From Natrinema longum (lineage in GTDB: Archaea; Halobacteriota; Halobacteria; Halobacteriales; Natrialbaceae), in NCBI RefSeq assembly GCF_017352095.1, contig NZ_CP071463.1, forward strand, positions 682,001 to 746,000: DNA of 64,000 nt, in the 5' to 3' direction. The notes under the pieces are model-generated. The model was not told where the DNA came from. It was given only the letters and a program-made list of their open reading frames with translations, and made no database searches. Of this stretch, positions 51,423 to 59,536 are shown piece after piece; within the stretch, counting starts at the first letter, position 1; every line of letters begins with the position of its first letter. The position numbers were made by a program, and so were the translations under genes.

Positions 51423-52499
51423 TCAGTCGTCGGCCGGCGTCGGCGCACCGCGCTCGACGTCGACGTTGCCCGCATCGAGATCGGCTTCGACGTTGCGGGC
51501 CGCCTGTACCATGTTCGCCATCTTGCCGTAGGCGACCTCGCGGGGGAGCAGTTTCACGCCGCAGTCCGGCGAGACGACCAGCTGTTCCGGCGGGACGACC
51601 TCGAGGCCCTTCTTGATGTTCGCCTCGATTTCGTCGACGGACTCGGCCTCGGCGACGTGGACGTCGGTGACGCCGAGCGCGAGGTCCTTCGTGAACTCGG
51701 GGTCTTTGAAGACGTCGAGCTGATCGTAGTCGCCGTTGGCGAGCTCGAGGTCGAACTCGTCGACGGGGAACTCCAGAATTTCGGGGTAGATCCGGGAGTA
51801 GTCGCCGTAACAGACGTGGAGGCCGATGCGGACTTCCTCGGGGATGTCGGCGACGATGCGCTCTAAGGCCTCGCCGACGATCGCGTGGTCGTCGGGCGTG
51901 GTCGCGAGCGCGGGCTCGTCGATCTGGATATATCGTGCGCCGGCGTCGACGAGCTTCTCGATCTCCTCGTTGACGAGGTCCGCGAGGGCGTAGGCGAGTT
52001 CCCCGTCGTCCTCGTAAGCCTCGTTGAACGCCCAGCTCGCGAGCGTATACGGACCCGTGATCGGGACTTTTACGGGGCGGTCGGTAGCGCTGGCGGTGAA
52101 TTTGTACTCGTCGACGAGCCAGCTGTCGTCGTATTCGACCTCGCTGACGACGCTTGGCTTGTCGAAGTAGTTGTGCCCCCAGACCTTGACGGGACCGTTG
52201 AACTCGTAGCCCTCGATGCGGTCGGCGAAGAACTCGACCATCTCGTTGCGCCGCATCTCCCCGTCGACGACGGCGTCCAGGCCGGCGCGTTCGTGTTCGT
52301 TCGTGATGAGCCGGGCGGCGTCGTCTTTGGCCTCTTGCCAGTCGTCTTCGTCGAAGTCGTGATCGTCGTCCTGATAGAGCTCCTTCGCACGGTTGAGCCA
52401 CTTGGGCTTCGGATAGGAGCCGACGACGGTCGTCAGCAGGAAGTGGTCGTTCTCGTGATCGTCCGGTCGGAACTGATCTTTGTTGTCGTTCGTGCTCAT
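51423..52499 (-). CDS. MetE C-terminal-type methionine synthase subunit
   Basis: A 358-residue protein homologous to the catalytic C-terminal half of cobalamin-independent methionine synthase. TTVVGSYPKP opens the barrel; homocysteine and zinc site residues are seen in GLHVCYGDYSRIYP (His and Cys), the Glu in IQIDEPALATTPD, and the last Cys in VVSPDCGVKLLPREVAYGKM. It lacks the folate-binding N-terminal half. The second half of the pair, 52496-53500, overlaps its start by four bases (ATGA), so both are made together. The methyl donor in haloarchaea is unsettled. Confidence 0.9.
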   Translation of the reverse strand: MSTNDNKDQFRPDDHENDHFLLTTVVGSYPKPKWLNRAKELYQDDDHDFDEDDWQEAKDDAARLITNEHERAGLDAVVDGEMRRNEMVEFFADRIEGYEFNGPVKVWGHNYFDKPSVVSEVEYDDSWLVDEYKFTASATDRPVKVPITGPYTLASWAFNEAYEDDGELAYALADLVNEEIEKLVDAGARYIQIDEPALATTPDDHAIVGEALERIVADIPEEVRIGLHVCYGDYSRIYPEILEFPVDEFDLELANGDYDQLDVFKDPEFTKDLALGVTDVHVAEAESVDEIEANIKKGLEVVPPEQLVVSPDCGVKLLPREVAYGKMANMVQAARNVEADLDAGNVDVERGAPTPADD

Positions 52500-53500
52500 G
52501 CTGCTTTCACCTCCGCGAGTTCCGCGGCGTCCGCAAGGACCTCGAGTTTCTCCCGATACTTGTTGTAGGGCAGGTAGAACGTCTCGGTGTTGGTCGTCAG
52601 GTAGACCGTCTCGAACTCGGTGACGCCGAGTTGGCCTTCGACCCAGTCGACCCGATCGCGGACCGCTTCCGGGTCCTCGACGAGGGTACTCTGGCCGTCG
52701 GCGAGGCCGAGCGCGACGTCGTCGGTCGCGCCGTACTCCTGAATGTTGTAGAGGTTGTCGTCCTGGTTCGCGACGAAGTCGAAACCGACCGCGTCGATAT
52801 CGGCGTCGAGCAGGTGGGCGTAGACCTTCTCCTCGAGTGCACCCCAGTAGGGCTGGACGACCACGTCGGCGTCGGTCGCACCCGCGACTCGATCGATGGC
52901 CTCGCTGGCTCGCTCGTCTTCACCGTCGTCGGGTACCGACTCGACCAGCGAGGGCTCGAGCAGGAACAGCGTTTCGTGCTCGGGGAAGGCGTCGACCTCG
53001 CCCGCGAGGAAGTCGGCGATCGCACCGAGGAAGTCGGCCTCGTCACCGTAGTGGTCGTCGGTGGCGAGGTCGGCGAGCGAGTAGGGACCGGGGAGAACGG
53101 CCTGCAGGTCGTCCCCGTCGGTCAGCGCCGTGGCGGCCTCGAGTTCCGCGGCGACGTCGCCCGTGGGCTCGAGGTCGTCCGTGACGACCGGCTCCCGATA
53201 GAAGTTGTTGTTGTCGTAGTAGCGGACGATACCGTGGGTCTCGACGGCGTCGGCGACGGCGAGCGGGTGTGCGAGCATATCGTCCCACCGCAGTTGGCCT
53301 TCGACGATGCGGTCGAGGCCGGCATCCCGCTGGACGTCGATCACGTCTTCGCGGGCCTCTTCGTAGGCCGCGGTAATCTCGTCGCTCTCGTCGCCGCTGA
53401 TGAGGTCGTGCTTCTGGTGGCCCTTGAGGTCCGAAAGGTCGTCTTTCGCCCAGTCCGGGAGCGGATACAGCCCCGGCGTGGTCGAAACGTACTCAGTCAT
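52496..53500 (-). CDS. MetE N-terminal-like methionine synthase partner
   Basis: A 334-residue barrel protein of the MetE/UROD superfamily. It opens STTPGLYPLPDWAKDDLS, and has VEGQLRWDDMLAHPLAVADA, AVLPGPYSLADLATDDHYG and VVQPYWGALEEKVYAHLLDA. It is similar to the catalytic half but lacks the zinc-binding Cys/His set, so it is probably the methyl-donor binding or structural partner of the 51423 gene. Promoter: TATA-like AATATTAAG lies 28-36 nt before the ATG at 53500. The pair is a tandem split MetE. Confidence 0.85.
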   Translation of the reverse strand: MTEYVSTTPGLYPLPDWAKDDLSDLKGHQKHDLISGDESDEITAAYEEAREDVIDVQRDAGLDRIVEGQLRWDDMLAHPLAVADAVETHGIVRYYDNNNFYREPVVTDDLEPTGDVAAELEAATALTDGDDLQAVLPGPYSLADLATDDHYGDEADFLGAIADFLAGEVDAFPEHETLFLLEPSLVESVPDDGEDERASEAIDRVAGATDADVVVQPYWGALEEKVYAHLLDADIDAVGFDFVANQDDNLYNIQEYGATDDVALGLADGQSTLVEDPEAVRDRVDWVEGQLGVTEFETVYLTTNTETFYLPYNKYREKLEVLADAAELAEVKAA

Positions 53501-53527
53501 CGTGTCCCCGGCTAGGCTATACCGACG

Positions 53528-53536
53528 CTTAATATT
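53528..53536 (-). promoter_or_regulatory. TATA box of the split metE operon
   Basis: Minus strand AATATTAAG, 28-36 nt before the ATG at 53500, in an otherwise G+C-rich setting. It supports a leaderless or short-leader transcript and the start codon chosen. Confidence 0.55.
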
Positions 53537-53804
53537 TTCCATCCGTACTAATACACTGCAGTAATGTTTCGGGATGGGGGCCGATTCCAAGACGGGTTTT
53601 GCGGTACACGTGACCGCGTTCCACAGACCGCTCCGGCGCGATGAGCCGGCAGAACGAAACGCAGGCGGATCGCTCTCGATCACTGACTCGACTCGAGCGG
53701 TTCGTGACTCGACGGTCTCCTGTAGTAGCCACTGAAACGATTTACACACTGACCGCGACGCCGGCATACGGTCAGGTGTGCAGTGACTTTCAGTGGCTAC
53801 TATA
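53537..53804. other. Intergenic region upstream of metE operon
   Basis: This 268-nt spacer (304 nt with the promoter) holds no convincing gene. It carries palindromic repeat copy 3 (53721-53804), which ends one base before the stop codon of the PQQ-repeat gene. A short plus-strand frame across it is mostly made of the repeat and is rejected. Confidence 0.5.
53721..53804 (+). repeat. 84-bp palindromic repeat, copy 3
   Basis: Left arm TGTAGTAGCCACTGAAA and right arm TTTCAGTGGCTACTATA pair over 15 bases. The inner stem is CTGACCG with CGGTCAG, where copies 1 and 2 have CTCATCG with CGATGAG: both sides changed together, keeping the pairing. It touches the 3-prime end of the PQQ-repeat gene (stop 53805-53807). 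Confidence 0.82.
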
Positions 53805-55016
53805 TCAGTCCAGCGCCAGCAAGGCGTACGTCTCGTCGTCGACCTGTGCGACGACGTAGATCGTTCCGTCGTCGAGGACCGGTCCCGGTCCCACGCGACC
53901 TCCAAACTCGCGCTCGAACCGGACCGCGGGACCGCCGTCCGGACTGTCACCCGGCGTCGGGTCCAGCGCACGAAGGCGGTCGCCGCCGACGAAGACGGTG
54001 TCCCGACCGTACGCCGGCGCGGTGTGTCGCCAGTCTCCGACCTCGTATTCCCAGGGGCGATCGCCGGATTCGGTATCGACGGCGTGAAGCGCCTGCCCGT
54101 TCGCGACGAGAACGAGCCCGTCGGCCACGGCGATACCGCGGTCGGCCCAGCCGGTATCGGCTGCCCAGTGTCGTGTCGGATCCGAGAGACCGTCGTCCAT
54201 CAGCGCGTACGTGGTCCCGTTTCTGCAGTTGACGTAGACCGAGTCAGTGTCCACACTGGGCGGCGCTGTCGGCTCGGCAGGTAGTTGCCACCGATGTCCC
54301 CCCATTCCGTCTCTGTCCAGCAAATACACCATTCCGGCTCGAGTGGTGATGACGAACCAGTGCGCCATGAAGACGGCAGGATGGTCCTGTATCTGCCCGA
54401 AGACCTCCCGATCCCATCGGACCGTCCCGTCGTCGGAATCGAGCGCGACGACTCGTTCCCCCACGCCACAGACGAGTTGCTCTCCCGCGCGCGTCGAGGG
54501 CGCGGTCACTACTCCAGGCGTCTCGAATTCCCGTTCCCACAGTTGCTCTCCCGTGTCGGCTTCGAGCGCTCGAATGACGGCCCCGGTCGAAACGTAGGCG
54601 ACGCCGTTCCAGACCAGTGGCACCCGTTCGACGCCCTCGGCCGTCCACAGCTCCGACCCATCGGCGGCATCGAGGACCCGGAGCGTGTCCACCTCGGGTT
54701 GATACACGCGCCCGCCGGCGACGACCGGGGCCCGATAGGTGAGTTGTGGGACCTCGGCCCGCCAGCGCTCGGCGACACCGTCGACCGGGGCCTTGCCGTC
54801 ACCGACCTCGCGGGTGTTGGCCGCGTTGCAGCCGAACGTCGACCACTCGCCGTTCGCTCCGCGGGCACTGTCCTCGGGATCCGGCATCTCGTCGACGCCG
54901 GACGGCGGCGGCTCATCCGGACCGCTGAGTCGCGAGAGCAGCGAACAGCCAGCGACGGCGACACTCACACTAGTCGCGCCGAGGCTCTTCAGCAGCGTTC
55001 GTCGGGTCGAGGGCAT
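53805..55016 (-). CDS. PQQ-like beta-propeller Tat lipoprotein
   Basis: A 403-residue exported protein. N-terminal twin-arginine STRRTLLKSLGATSVSVAVA then GC (lipobox, Cys about residue 24). The rest is a beta-propeller of PQQ/quinoprotein-type repeats with LWTAEGVERVPLVWNGVAYV, VRALE-like strands and RWDREVFGQIQDHPAVFM. There are about seven Trp-docking repeats. Such proteins act as scaffolds or sensors on the cell surface, and PQQ need not be bound. The start is ATG 55016. Single gene with the palindromic repeat at its 3-prime end. Confidence 0.88.
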   Translation of the reverse strand: MPSTRRTLLKSLGATSVSVAVAGCSLLSRLSGPDEPPPSGVDEMPDPEDSARGANGEWSTFGCNAANTREVGDGKAPVDGVAERWRAEVPQLTYRAPVVAGGRVYQPEVDTLRVLDAADGSELWTAEGVERVPLVWNGVAYVSTGAVIRALEADTGEQLWEREFETPGVVTAPSTRAGEQLVCGVGERVVALDSDDGTVRWDREVFGQIQDHPAVFMAHWFVITTRAGMVYLLDRDGMGGHRWQLPAEPTAPPSVDTDSVYVNCRNGTTYALMDDGLSDPTRHWAADTGWADRGIAVADGLVLVANGQALHAVDTESGDRPWEYEVGDWRHTAPAYGRDTVFVGGDRLRALDPTPGDSPDGGPAVRFEREFGGRVGPGPVLDDGTIYVVAQVDDETYALLALD

Positions 55017-55083
55017 CACTCGATACCTCTCACTCGTTCGAAAAGAACCTTCGGACGGCGTATCCCGCCGCGAATCTCGGCTG

Positions 55084-55656
55084 CTACCGGAGCAACTCGA
55101 GCACCGTCAGCGTCTCGAAGGGGAACGACTCGTCGGCGACGGCGACGGCGCTGAACCCGTGTTCGCCGGCTTCTTCGACGACCTCGTCGACCCCCGTCAG
55201 ACTGCTCACGAGCAGGTAGACGACGCCGTCGGATGCGAGCACGCGGCCGACGCGCTCGAGGAAGGGATCGATGACGGCCCGACCGTCCTCGCCGCCCGAC
55301 AGGGCGTGCTCCATCCAGTCGTCCCACTCGTTTTCCGGATCGGTCGGCAGATAGGGGGGGTTGAAGGCGACTGCATCGAACGTCGCGTCACGAAACGGCG
55401 AGACGAGGTCCGCCCGCACCGTCTCGACGCCCGCCCCGCGAGCCTGGCGGACGGCATGGGGGTTCAGGTCCGAGGCGATCACGCGGGCGTCCGTCCGGTC
55501 GGCGATCCGGCCGGCGACGTAGCCCGAGCCGGTCCCCACCTCGAGAACGAGCTCGTCCCCCTCGAGACGCTCGCAGGTCGCCTCGGCCAGCAGGTGTGAA
55601 TCTTCGGCGGGTTGGTAGACGTCCGGTTCCTCGTCGCGTCGTTCTTCGAGTCCCAT
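55084..55656 (-). CDS. HemK2/MTQ2-type release-factor methyltransferase
   Basis: Class I SAM-dependent methyltransferase, 190 residues. SAM loop LEVGTGSGYVAGRIADRT, ASDLNPHAVRQAR, and the catalytic NPPYLPTDPENEWDDW motif. Archaeal members methylate glutamine of the GGQ motif in aRF1 (HemK2/Mtq2), which is family knowledge. It is part of the conserved rpl21e-rpoF-DUF655-ksgA-hemK2 block, with an MscS channel inserted here between ksgA and this gene. The stop of mscS directly abuts its ATG. Confidence 0.92.
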   Translation of the reverse strand: MGLEERRDEEPDVYQPAEDSHLLAEATCERLEGDELVLEVGTGSGYVAGRIADRTDARVIASDLNPHAVRQARGAGVETVRADLVSPFRDATFDAVAFNPPYLPTDPENEWDDWMEHALSGGEDGRAVIDPFLERVGRVLASDGVVYLLVSSLTGVDEVVEEAGEHGFSAVAVADESFPFETLTVLELLR

Positions 55657-56820
55657 CTAGTTCTCCTCCGGTGTCGTCATTCGGTGTTCCGTGCCGCCGG
55701 CGTCCCGGTCGTCCGACGGCGGGCTTCGGTCCTCGTCAGCGATCCGGAAGCCGCCGGTTTCGGCCCGGCCGGACAGCTCGCGCTGCGGGAACGGGATCTT
55801 GATGCCTTCGTCCTCGAACGCCCGCTTGACCGCGTCGATCGCGGCGGTTCTGGCCTTCCAGTAGCGTCTGGCGCTTGGTTTGTCGATCCAGAAACGAACG
55901 CCCAGCAAGACCGCCGAGTCACCGAAGGACTTGCCGACCACCTGTGGCGACGGCGCGGAGAGGGCCTCGTCGACCTCGTCGATCGCCGTTTCCGCGAGTT
56001 CCGCCGCGCGATCGACGTCCGTCCCGTAGTCGACCCCGACCTCGACCTCGAGTCGCAGGCGACCCCGTTTCGAGCGGTTCGTCACCATGCTCGAGGCGAT
56101 GACGTCGTTGGGGATCATGATGTACTCGCCGTCGAACGAGCGGACGCGGGTGTTGACGATCGAGATGTCCGTGACGATCCCCTCGTTGTCGTCGACCTCG
56201 ATCCAGTCGCCGATCTCGAAGGGACGGGCGAACATGAGGACGAAGCCGGCGAGCATCGTCCCCAGCGTCTGGCGGGCGGCCATCCCCAGCACGATCCCGA
56301 GGAAGCCGGCCCCGACGAGCAGGCTGCCCAGATCCTCGATCCAGATCCCGAGAATGACGACGACCGAGACGGACCAGATGATCACCTGCGACAGCCGCTG
56401 GGTGACCTGGCGTTGATGTTCGGTGACGGCCGCCGTCGAATCCATCACCTCCGTGATGATTCGGCGAACGAATCGCCTGACGATAACCGTCACGACGACC
56501 AGTATGAACGAAAAGACCGCGCGCGGAACGGCATCCCTGTTCAGATCGAGTCCGGCGTAGAACTGCTGGATTTCGTCCGTCCGACCCCAGACCCCCGTCA
56601 CGATGGCGGCACTCAGCAGACACGCACCGACGAGGACCGCCACCGCAACGATGTCGGCGTACAGCGGCTTCACGCGGTCGGCCATCCACTCGTGAAGCCG
56701 CCGGTAGGAGAGCAAGACGACGACGACGAGCCCGACGGCTACGACCGACACCGCGAGTTTGTGGGCCGTCGTCGGAGCCATCTCCGACAGCCAGTCCAGC
56801 CCCGTCAGTAGTCCGGACAT
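55657..56820 (-). CDS. MscS-family mechanosensitive channel
   Basis: A 387-residue small-conductance mechanosensitive channel. Membrane helices near residues 15-40, 60-85 and 100-125, then the pore helix LVGAGFLGIVLGMAARQTLG and the conserved beta-domain FEIGDWIEVDDNEGIVTDIS (about 200-260). The C-terminal cytoplasmic part ends acidic. It protects cells from osmotic downshift. The ATG at 56820 gives the right first helix; an extension further up is rejected. Located within the ksgA-hemK2 block. Confidence 0.93.
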   Translation of the reverse strand: MSGLLTGLDWLSEMAPTTAHKLAVSVVAVGLVVVVLLSYRRLHEWMADRVKPLYADIVAVAVLVGACLLSAAIVTGVWGRTDEIQQFYAGLDLNRDAVPRAVFSFILVVVTVIVRRFVRRIITEVMDSTAAVTEHQRQVTQRLSQVIIWSVSVVVILGIWIEDLGSLLVGAGFLGIVLGMAARQTLGTMLAGFVLMFARPFEIGDWIEVDDNEGIVTDISIVNTRVRSFDGEYIMIPNDVIASSMVTNRSKRGRLRLEVEVGVDYGTDVDRAAELAETAIDEVDEALSAPSPQVVGKSFGDSAVLLGVRFWIDKPSARRYWKARTAAIDAVKRAFEDEGIKIPFPQRELSGRAETGGFRIADEDRSPPSDDRDAGGTEHRMTTPEEN

Positions 56821-56937
56821 GCCTTCGTCTCTCGAGCCTCTCGGCCGTGCAGCTTTGAGTATCCGTTGGTTGTGTCGTTGCCCGACACGCGCGGTCACGG
56901 CTCGGACGCCAGTCAGCCGCGTGCCTCGAGTCGCGGG

Positions 56938-57777
56938 TCAGGAGTCGTCGGGATCACCGACCTCCCAGGCGAGCTGTGCCAGGGCGGCGAACTCGGTGGG
57001 GGCCATCGCGCCGGCTCGCTTTCGGAGCACCGCCTCGTCCGCCGCGTCGACGACCGCTTCCGGCTCCGTAAGCCCGGAGATGTGGGCCGTATTCCGGATC
57101 GCGTTCCGGATCGTCTTTCGGCGCTGGGTGAACAGCGCCTTGACGAACCGCAGGAAGAAGTCCTCGTCGGCGACCGTGTAGTCGGGCTCGCGTGGCACCG
57201 CTCGAACCACCGCGCTCTGGACCGCCGGCGGCGGCGAAAACGCCTCTTTCGGGATCGATTCGACGAGTTCGATCTCCGCGTAGTGTTGGCTCGAGACCGA
57301 GAGCCGGCCGTACTCCGAGGTGTTCGGCTCGGCGACCATCCGCTCTGCGAACTCCTGTTGGAACATCAAGACCAGCGGCTTCTTCTCGGGAAAGAGTCGA
57401 AAGGCGATCTCGCTCGAGACGCCGTAGGGGAGGTTCGACACCGACGCCGTGAAATCGGGCAGTTCGACCTCGAGGGCGTCGCCCTCGACGACGGTCAACT
57501 CGCCGGCGTCGATCTCCGCGGCGAACTCCTCGCGGAGGAACGCGGCGAGGTCGCGGTCCCGCTCGACGACCGTGACCTCGTCGCCGACCGCGAGCAGCCG
57601 GTCGGTCAGCGCGCCCGTTCCGCCGCCGATCTCGAGGAGGTGGCTCGTGTCGGCGTCGATCTCCTCGAGGTAGGTCGGCAACCGATCGAGCACGCGGTCG
57701 TCGACGAGGAAGTGCTGGTCGCGGTCCGGATCGCCGCGGACGCCGGCCCGGGCGATCAGTCCGTCTGGATCTCTCAT
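56938..57777 (-). CDS. ksgA: 16S rRNA dimethyladenosine transferase KsgA/Dim1
   Basis: Dimethylates two adjacent adenines near the 3-prime end of 16S rRNA, 279 residues. SAM loop LLEIGGGTGALTDRLL, ERDRDLAAFLREEF, and the catalytic NLPYGVSSEIAFRLF motif. The C-terminal helical domain ends LAQLAWEVGDPDDS. The ATG at 57777 gives MRDPDGLIARAG, the normal family start. It belongs to the archaeal rpl21e-rpoF-DUF655-ksgA operon. Overlaps nothing; upstream DUF655 ends at 57917. Confidence 0.94.
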   Translation of the reverse strand: MRDPDGLIARAGVRGDPDRDQHFLVDDRVLDRLPTYLEEIDADTSHLLEIGGGTGALTDRLLAVGDEVTVVERDRDLAAFLREEFAAEIDAGELTVVEGDALEVELPDFTASVSNLPYGVSSEIAFRLFPEKKPLVLMFQQEFAERMVAEPNTSEYGRLSVSSQHYAEIELVESIPKEAFSPPPAVQSAVVRAVPREPDYTVADEDFFLRFVKALFTQRRKTIRNAIRNTAHISGLTEPEAVVDAADEAVLRKRAGAMAPTEFAALAQLAWEVGDPDDS

Positions 57778-57916
57778 TGCCGAGGGTTTGGCTGGGGTGC
57801 GTGTAAACGCACCGTCTCGTGTGCTCGATGTCCCTCGCCGGAGCCCCAGGGGTGTCCTCGAGCTCCGTTTCGGCGACGTCCCCGCTCGCCGCTGGACGGC
57901 CGGACTGCCGTGGTCG

Positions 57917-58513
57917 TTACTGGTTCTGTTCCTGTTCGCGCCGCCCGACGAACGTCTGGTACTTGAGGTCGTCGTCACGAAGCTCCTCGAGGATCCGGTC
58001 GACGAGGATCTGATCGGGGTCGTGCAGCCCGGAGACCCGCTCGGAGAGTTCCTCGAAGCTCTCGAAGGGTTTGCGCTTTCGCTCGTCCAAGATGCCGTTC
58101 CGGAGCTTCTTCCCGATCCCCGGCAGCAGGTTCAGCTGGTGGAGCCGCAGCGTGATCGGCTGGGCGTCGTTGTAGAAGTCGACGAACCGCTCTTCGTGCT
58201 CCTCGACGAGATCTTCGACGACGTACTCGAGTTCCGACTGCGCGCCCGAGGAGAGATCGTCGTACTCGACGCGGTGGCACTCGGTGACGATATCCCGTTC
58301 GGCCGACGGCTCGACGACGACCTCGCTGCCGATGGTCAGGCGCTCTTCCTCGTCGAACGCGACCTGATAGAGCTGGAAATCCTCGATGCCGACAGCGTAG
58401 CCTGCCGGTGACTTCGCGTACTGTGGTCGGCTGTCGTCGGACAGCCCGTGTGCGAGATAATCCAACACGACCGCGCGTCGAACGTCCGTCTCGTCGCCAT
58501 CGGCTTCGCTCAT
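57917..58513 (-). CDS. DUF655 family RNA-binding-like protein
   Basis: A 198-residue archaeal conserved protein (DUF655). N-terminal part resembles an OB/S1-like barrel (RRAVVLDYLAHGLSDDSRPQ), and the C-terminal part has a double helix-hairpin-helix (LNLLPGIGKKLRNGILDERK; FEELSERVSGLHDPDQIL). The HhH repeats suggest nucleic-acid binding. It lies between rpoF and ksgA, where it is found in nearly all archaea, hence a likely role in ribosome biogenesis. Function is unproven. Confidence 0.9.
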   Translation of the reverse strand: MSEADGDETDVRRAVVLDYLAHGLSDDSRPQYAKSPAGYAVGIEDFQLYQVAFDEEERLTIGSEVVVEPSAERDIVTECHRVEYDDLSSGAQSELEYVVEDLVEEHEERFVDFYNDAQPITLRLHQLNLLPGIGKKLRNGILDERKRKPFESFEELSERVSGLHDPDQILVDRILEELRDDDLKYQTFVGRREQEQNQ

Positions 58514-58635
58514 TACGTCCCGATACGGCGACGGCGTACTTAAAGAGTCGCCCCGCTCTCAGGGGACCGAACGGACGCCAGTGAGACGTCGACGAGTAGT
58601 TCCACTGCATCGCGTCGGATCGGCCCGGTCGATCG

Positions 58636-58715
58636 TCCCGTACGGGCTCGGTCAGTTCCTGCCCAGCCCCGACCCGCCCTGCGGGTGTGCCGGGACCCAG
58701 CGACGGCAGTCCGTC
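58636..58715 (-). repeat. Stop-codon-adjacent stem-loop element, copy E (diverged)
   Basis: Minus strand: GACGGACTGCCGTCG begins right after the TGA of rpoF (58716-58718). Then CCCGGCACACCCGCAGGGCG, and it ends with GGAACTGACCGAGCCCGTACG. It matches the family's two ends less well than copies A-C, and its stem is poorer. Its position at the stop codon is the same. Confidence 0.5.
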
Positions 58716-59072
58716 TCAGGCGTACTGTGCGACGACGTTGAGAATCTCGTCGAGTTCGTCTCCCGACAGCGAGTAGCGCTGCTGTGCGTAGACCGACCGA
58801 AGCTCGTCCCGGTCCCGCGGCAGGAGGTTGGCGATCTTGTAGGCCGTCGCTTCGTCGACTTTCTCGAGCGCTCGCAGGTCGTCGACGAGCGCCTGGGCCT
58901 CCTCGGGCTCGAGGACGGCGAACCGGTTGGCGTGTTCGATCGCTCGCGCGAGCTCGTAGCGCAACTCGCGATCCTCGTCCATCGCGCGTTCGGCTTCGAT
59001 GTCGGCGAGCAGCTCCTTCGTCTCCGAGACCGTCAGGAACTCCTCGTCGACGATCTCTTTGAAGATCGTCAT
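58716..59072 (-). CDS. rpoF: RNA polymerase subunit F (Rpb4)
   Basis: A 118-residue RNA polymerase stalk subunit, partner of Rpo7/RpoE. It has the Rpb4 helical fold: VSETKELLADIEAERAMDED, RYELARAIEHANRFAVLEPE, then a HRDC-like C-terminal LPRDRDELRSVYAQQRYSLS with DELDEILNVVAQYA. The ATG at 59072 begins 7 nt after rpl21e ends. It is downstream of rpl21e in one operon. Sure identification. Confidence 0.94.
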   Translation of the reverse strand: MTIFKEIVDEEFLTVSETKELLADIEAERAMDEDRELRYELARAIEHANRFAVLEPEEAQALVDDLRALEKVDEATAYKIANLLPRDRDELRSVYAQQRYSLSGDELDEILNVVAQYA

Positions 59073-59079
59073 CCTGCGG

Positions 59080-59388
59080 TTAGATCCGGCTCTTTTCCTG
59101 GTTCTGTGCGCGCATGTGGGCCGCGGCGACGAGCAGGGTCTTGTCCTTGCCGCCGTCGTTGATCGCGACCTTGAAGACGCTGCCCTGTTTGCCGACGACT
59201 TCGCCGGTGCGACCGTCGAATCGAGGGTGGAAGCGACCGTCCGCAACGCTTGGGTCGATCTTCAGATGGACTTTCTCACCCTCCTCGTACTCCTGAATCG
59301 CACGCTGTGGCGGCGAGGTACCGCGGTCTCGAGGATCGTTCGCGAGCTTCTTCCGGGTTCCCTGACGAGGGCCATTAGATTTCGGCAT
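59080..59388 (-). CDS. rpl21e: 50S ribosomal protein L21e
   Basis: A 102-residue ribosomal protein with N-terminal [20 protein letters not shown] and the SH3-like barrel [20 protein letters not shown] then [17 protein letters not shown]. Family length (about 95-100) and pattern are exact. The ATG at 59388 gives [14 protein letters not shown]. First gene of the translation/transcription operon running down to hemK2. Sure identification. Confidence 0.96.
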   Translation of the reverse strand: MPKSNGPRQGTRKKLANDPRDRGTSPPQRAIQEYEEGEKVHLKIDPSVADGRFHPRFDGRTGEVVGKQGSVFKVAINDGGKDKTLLVAAAHMRAQNQEKSRI

Positions 59389-59536
59389 AGTCGTACGACC
59401 GCTTTGTCCGGTGACGGTTATAAAACACACGTATTCCACCCACCGTCTTTCGCGGACTCCTCGGGCGGCAGTGTCGCCCTCGAACCCTGCCACGGACCCG
59501 TCCAGCGAGGGCGACGATGTTCGGCCCGTGGCCTGC

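Noticed and set aside
53641-53859. A 72-codon plus-strand frame across the palindromic repeat
   Set aside because: Half of it is the 84-bp repeat, and it runs into the PQQ gene on the other strand; no start context.
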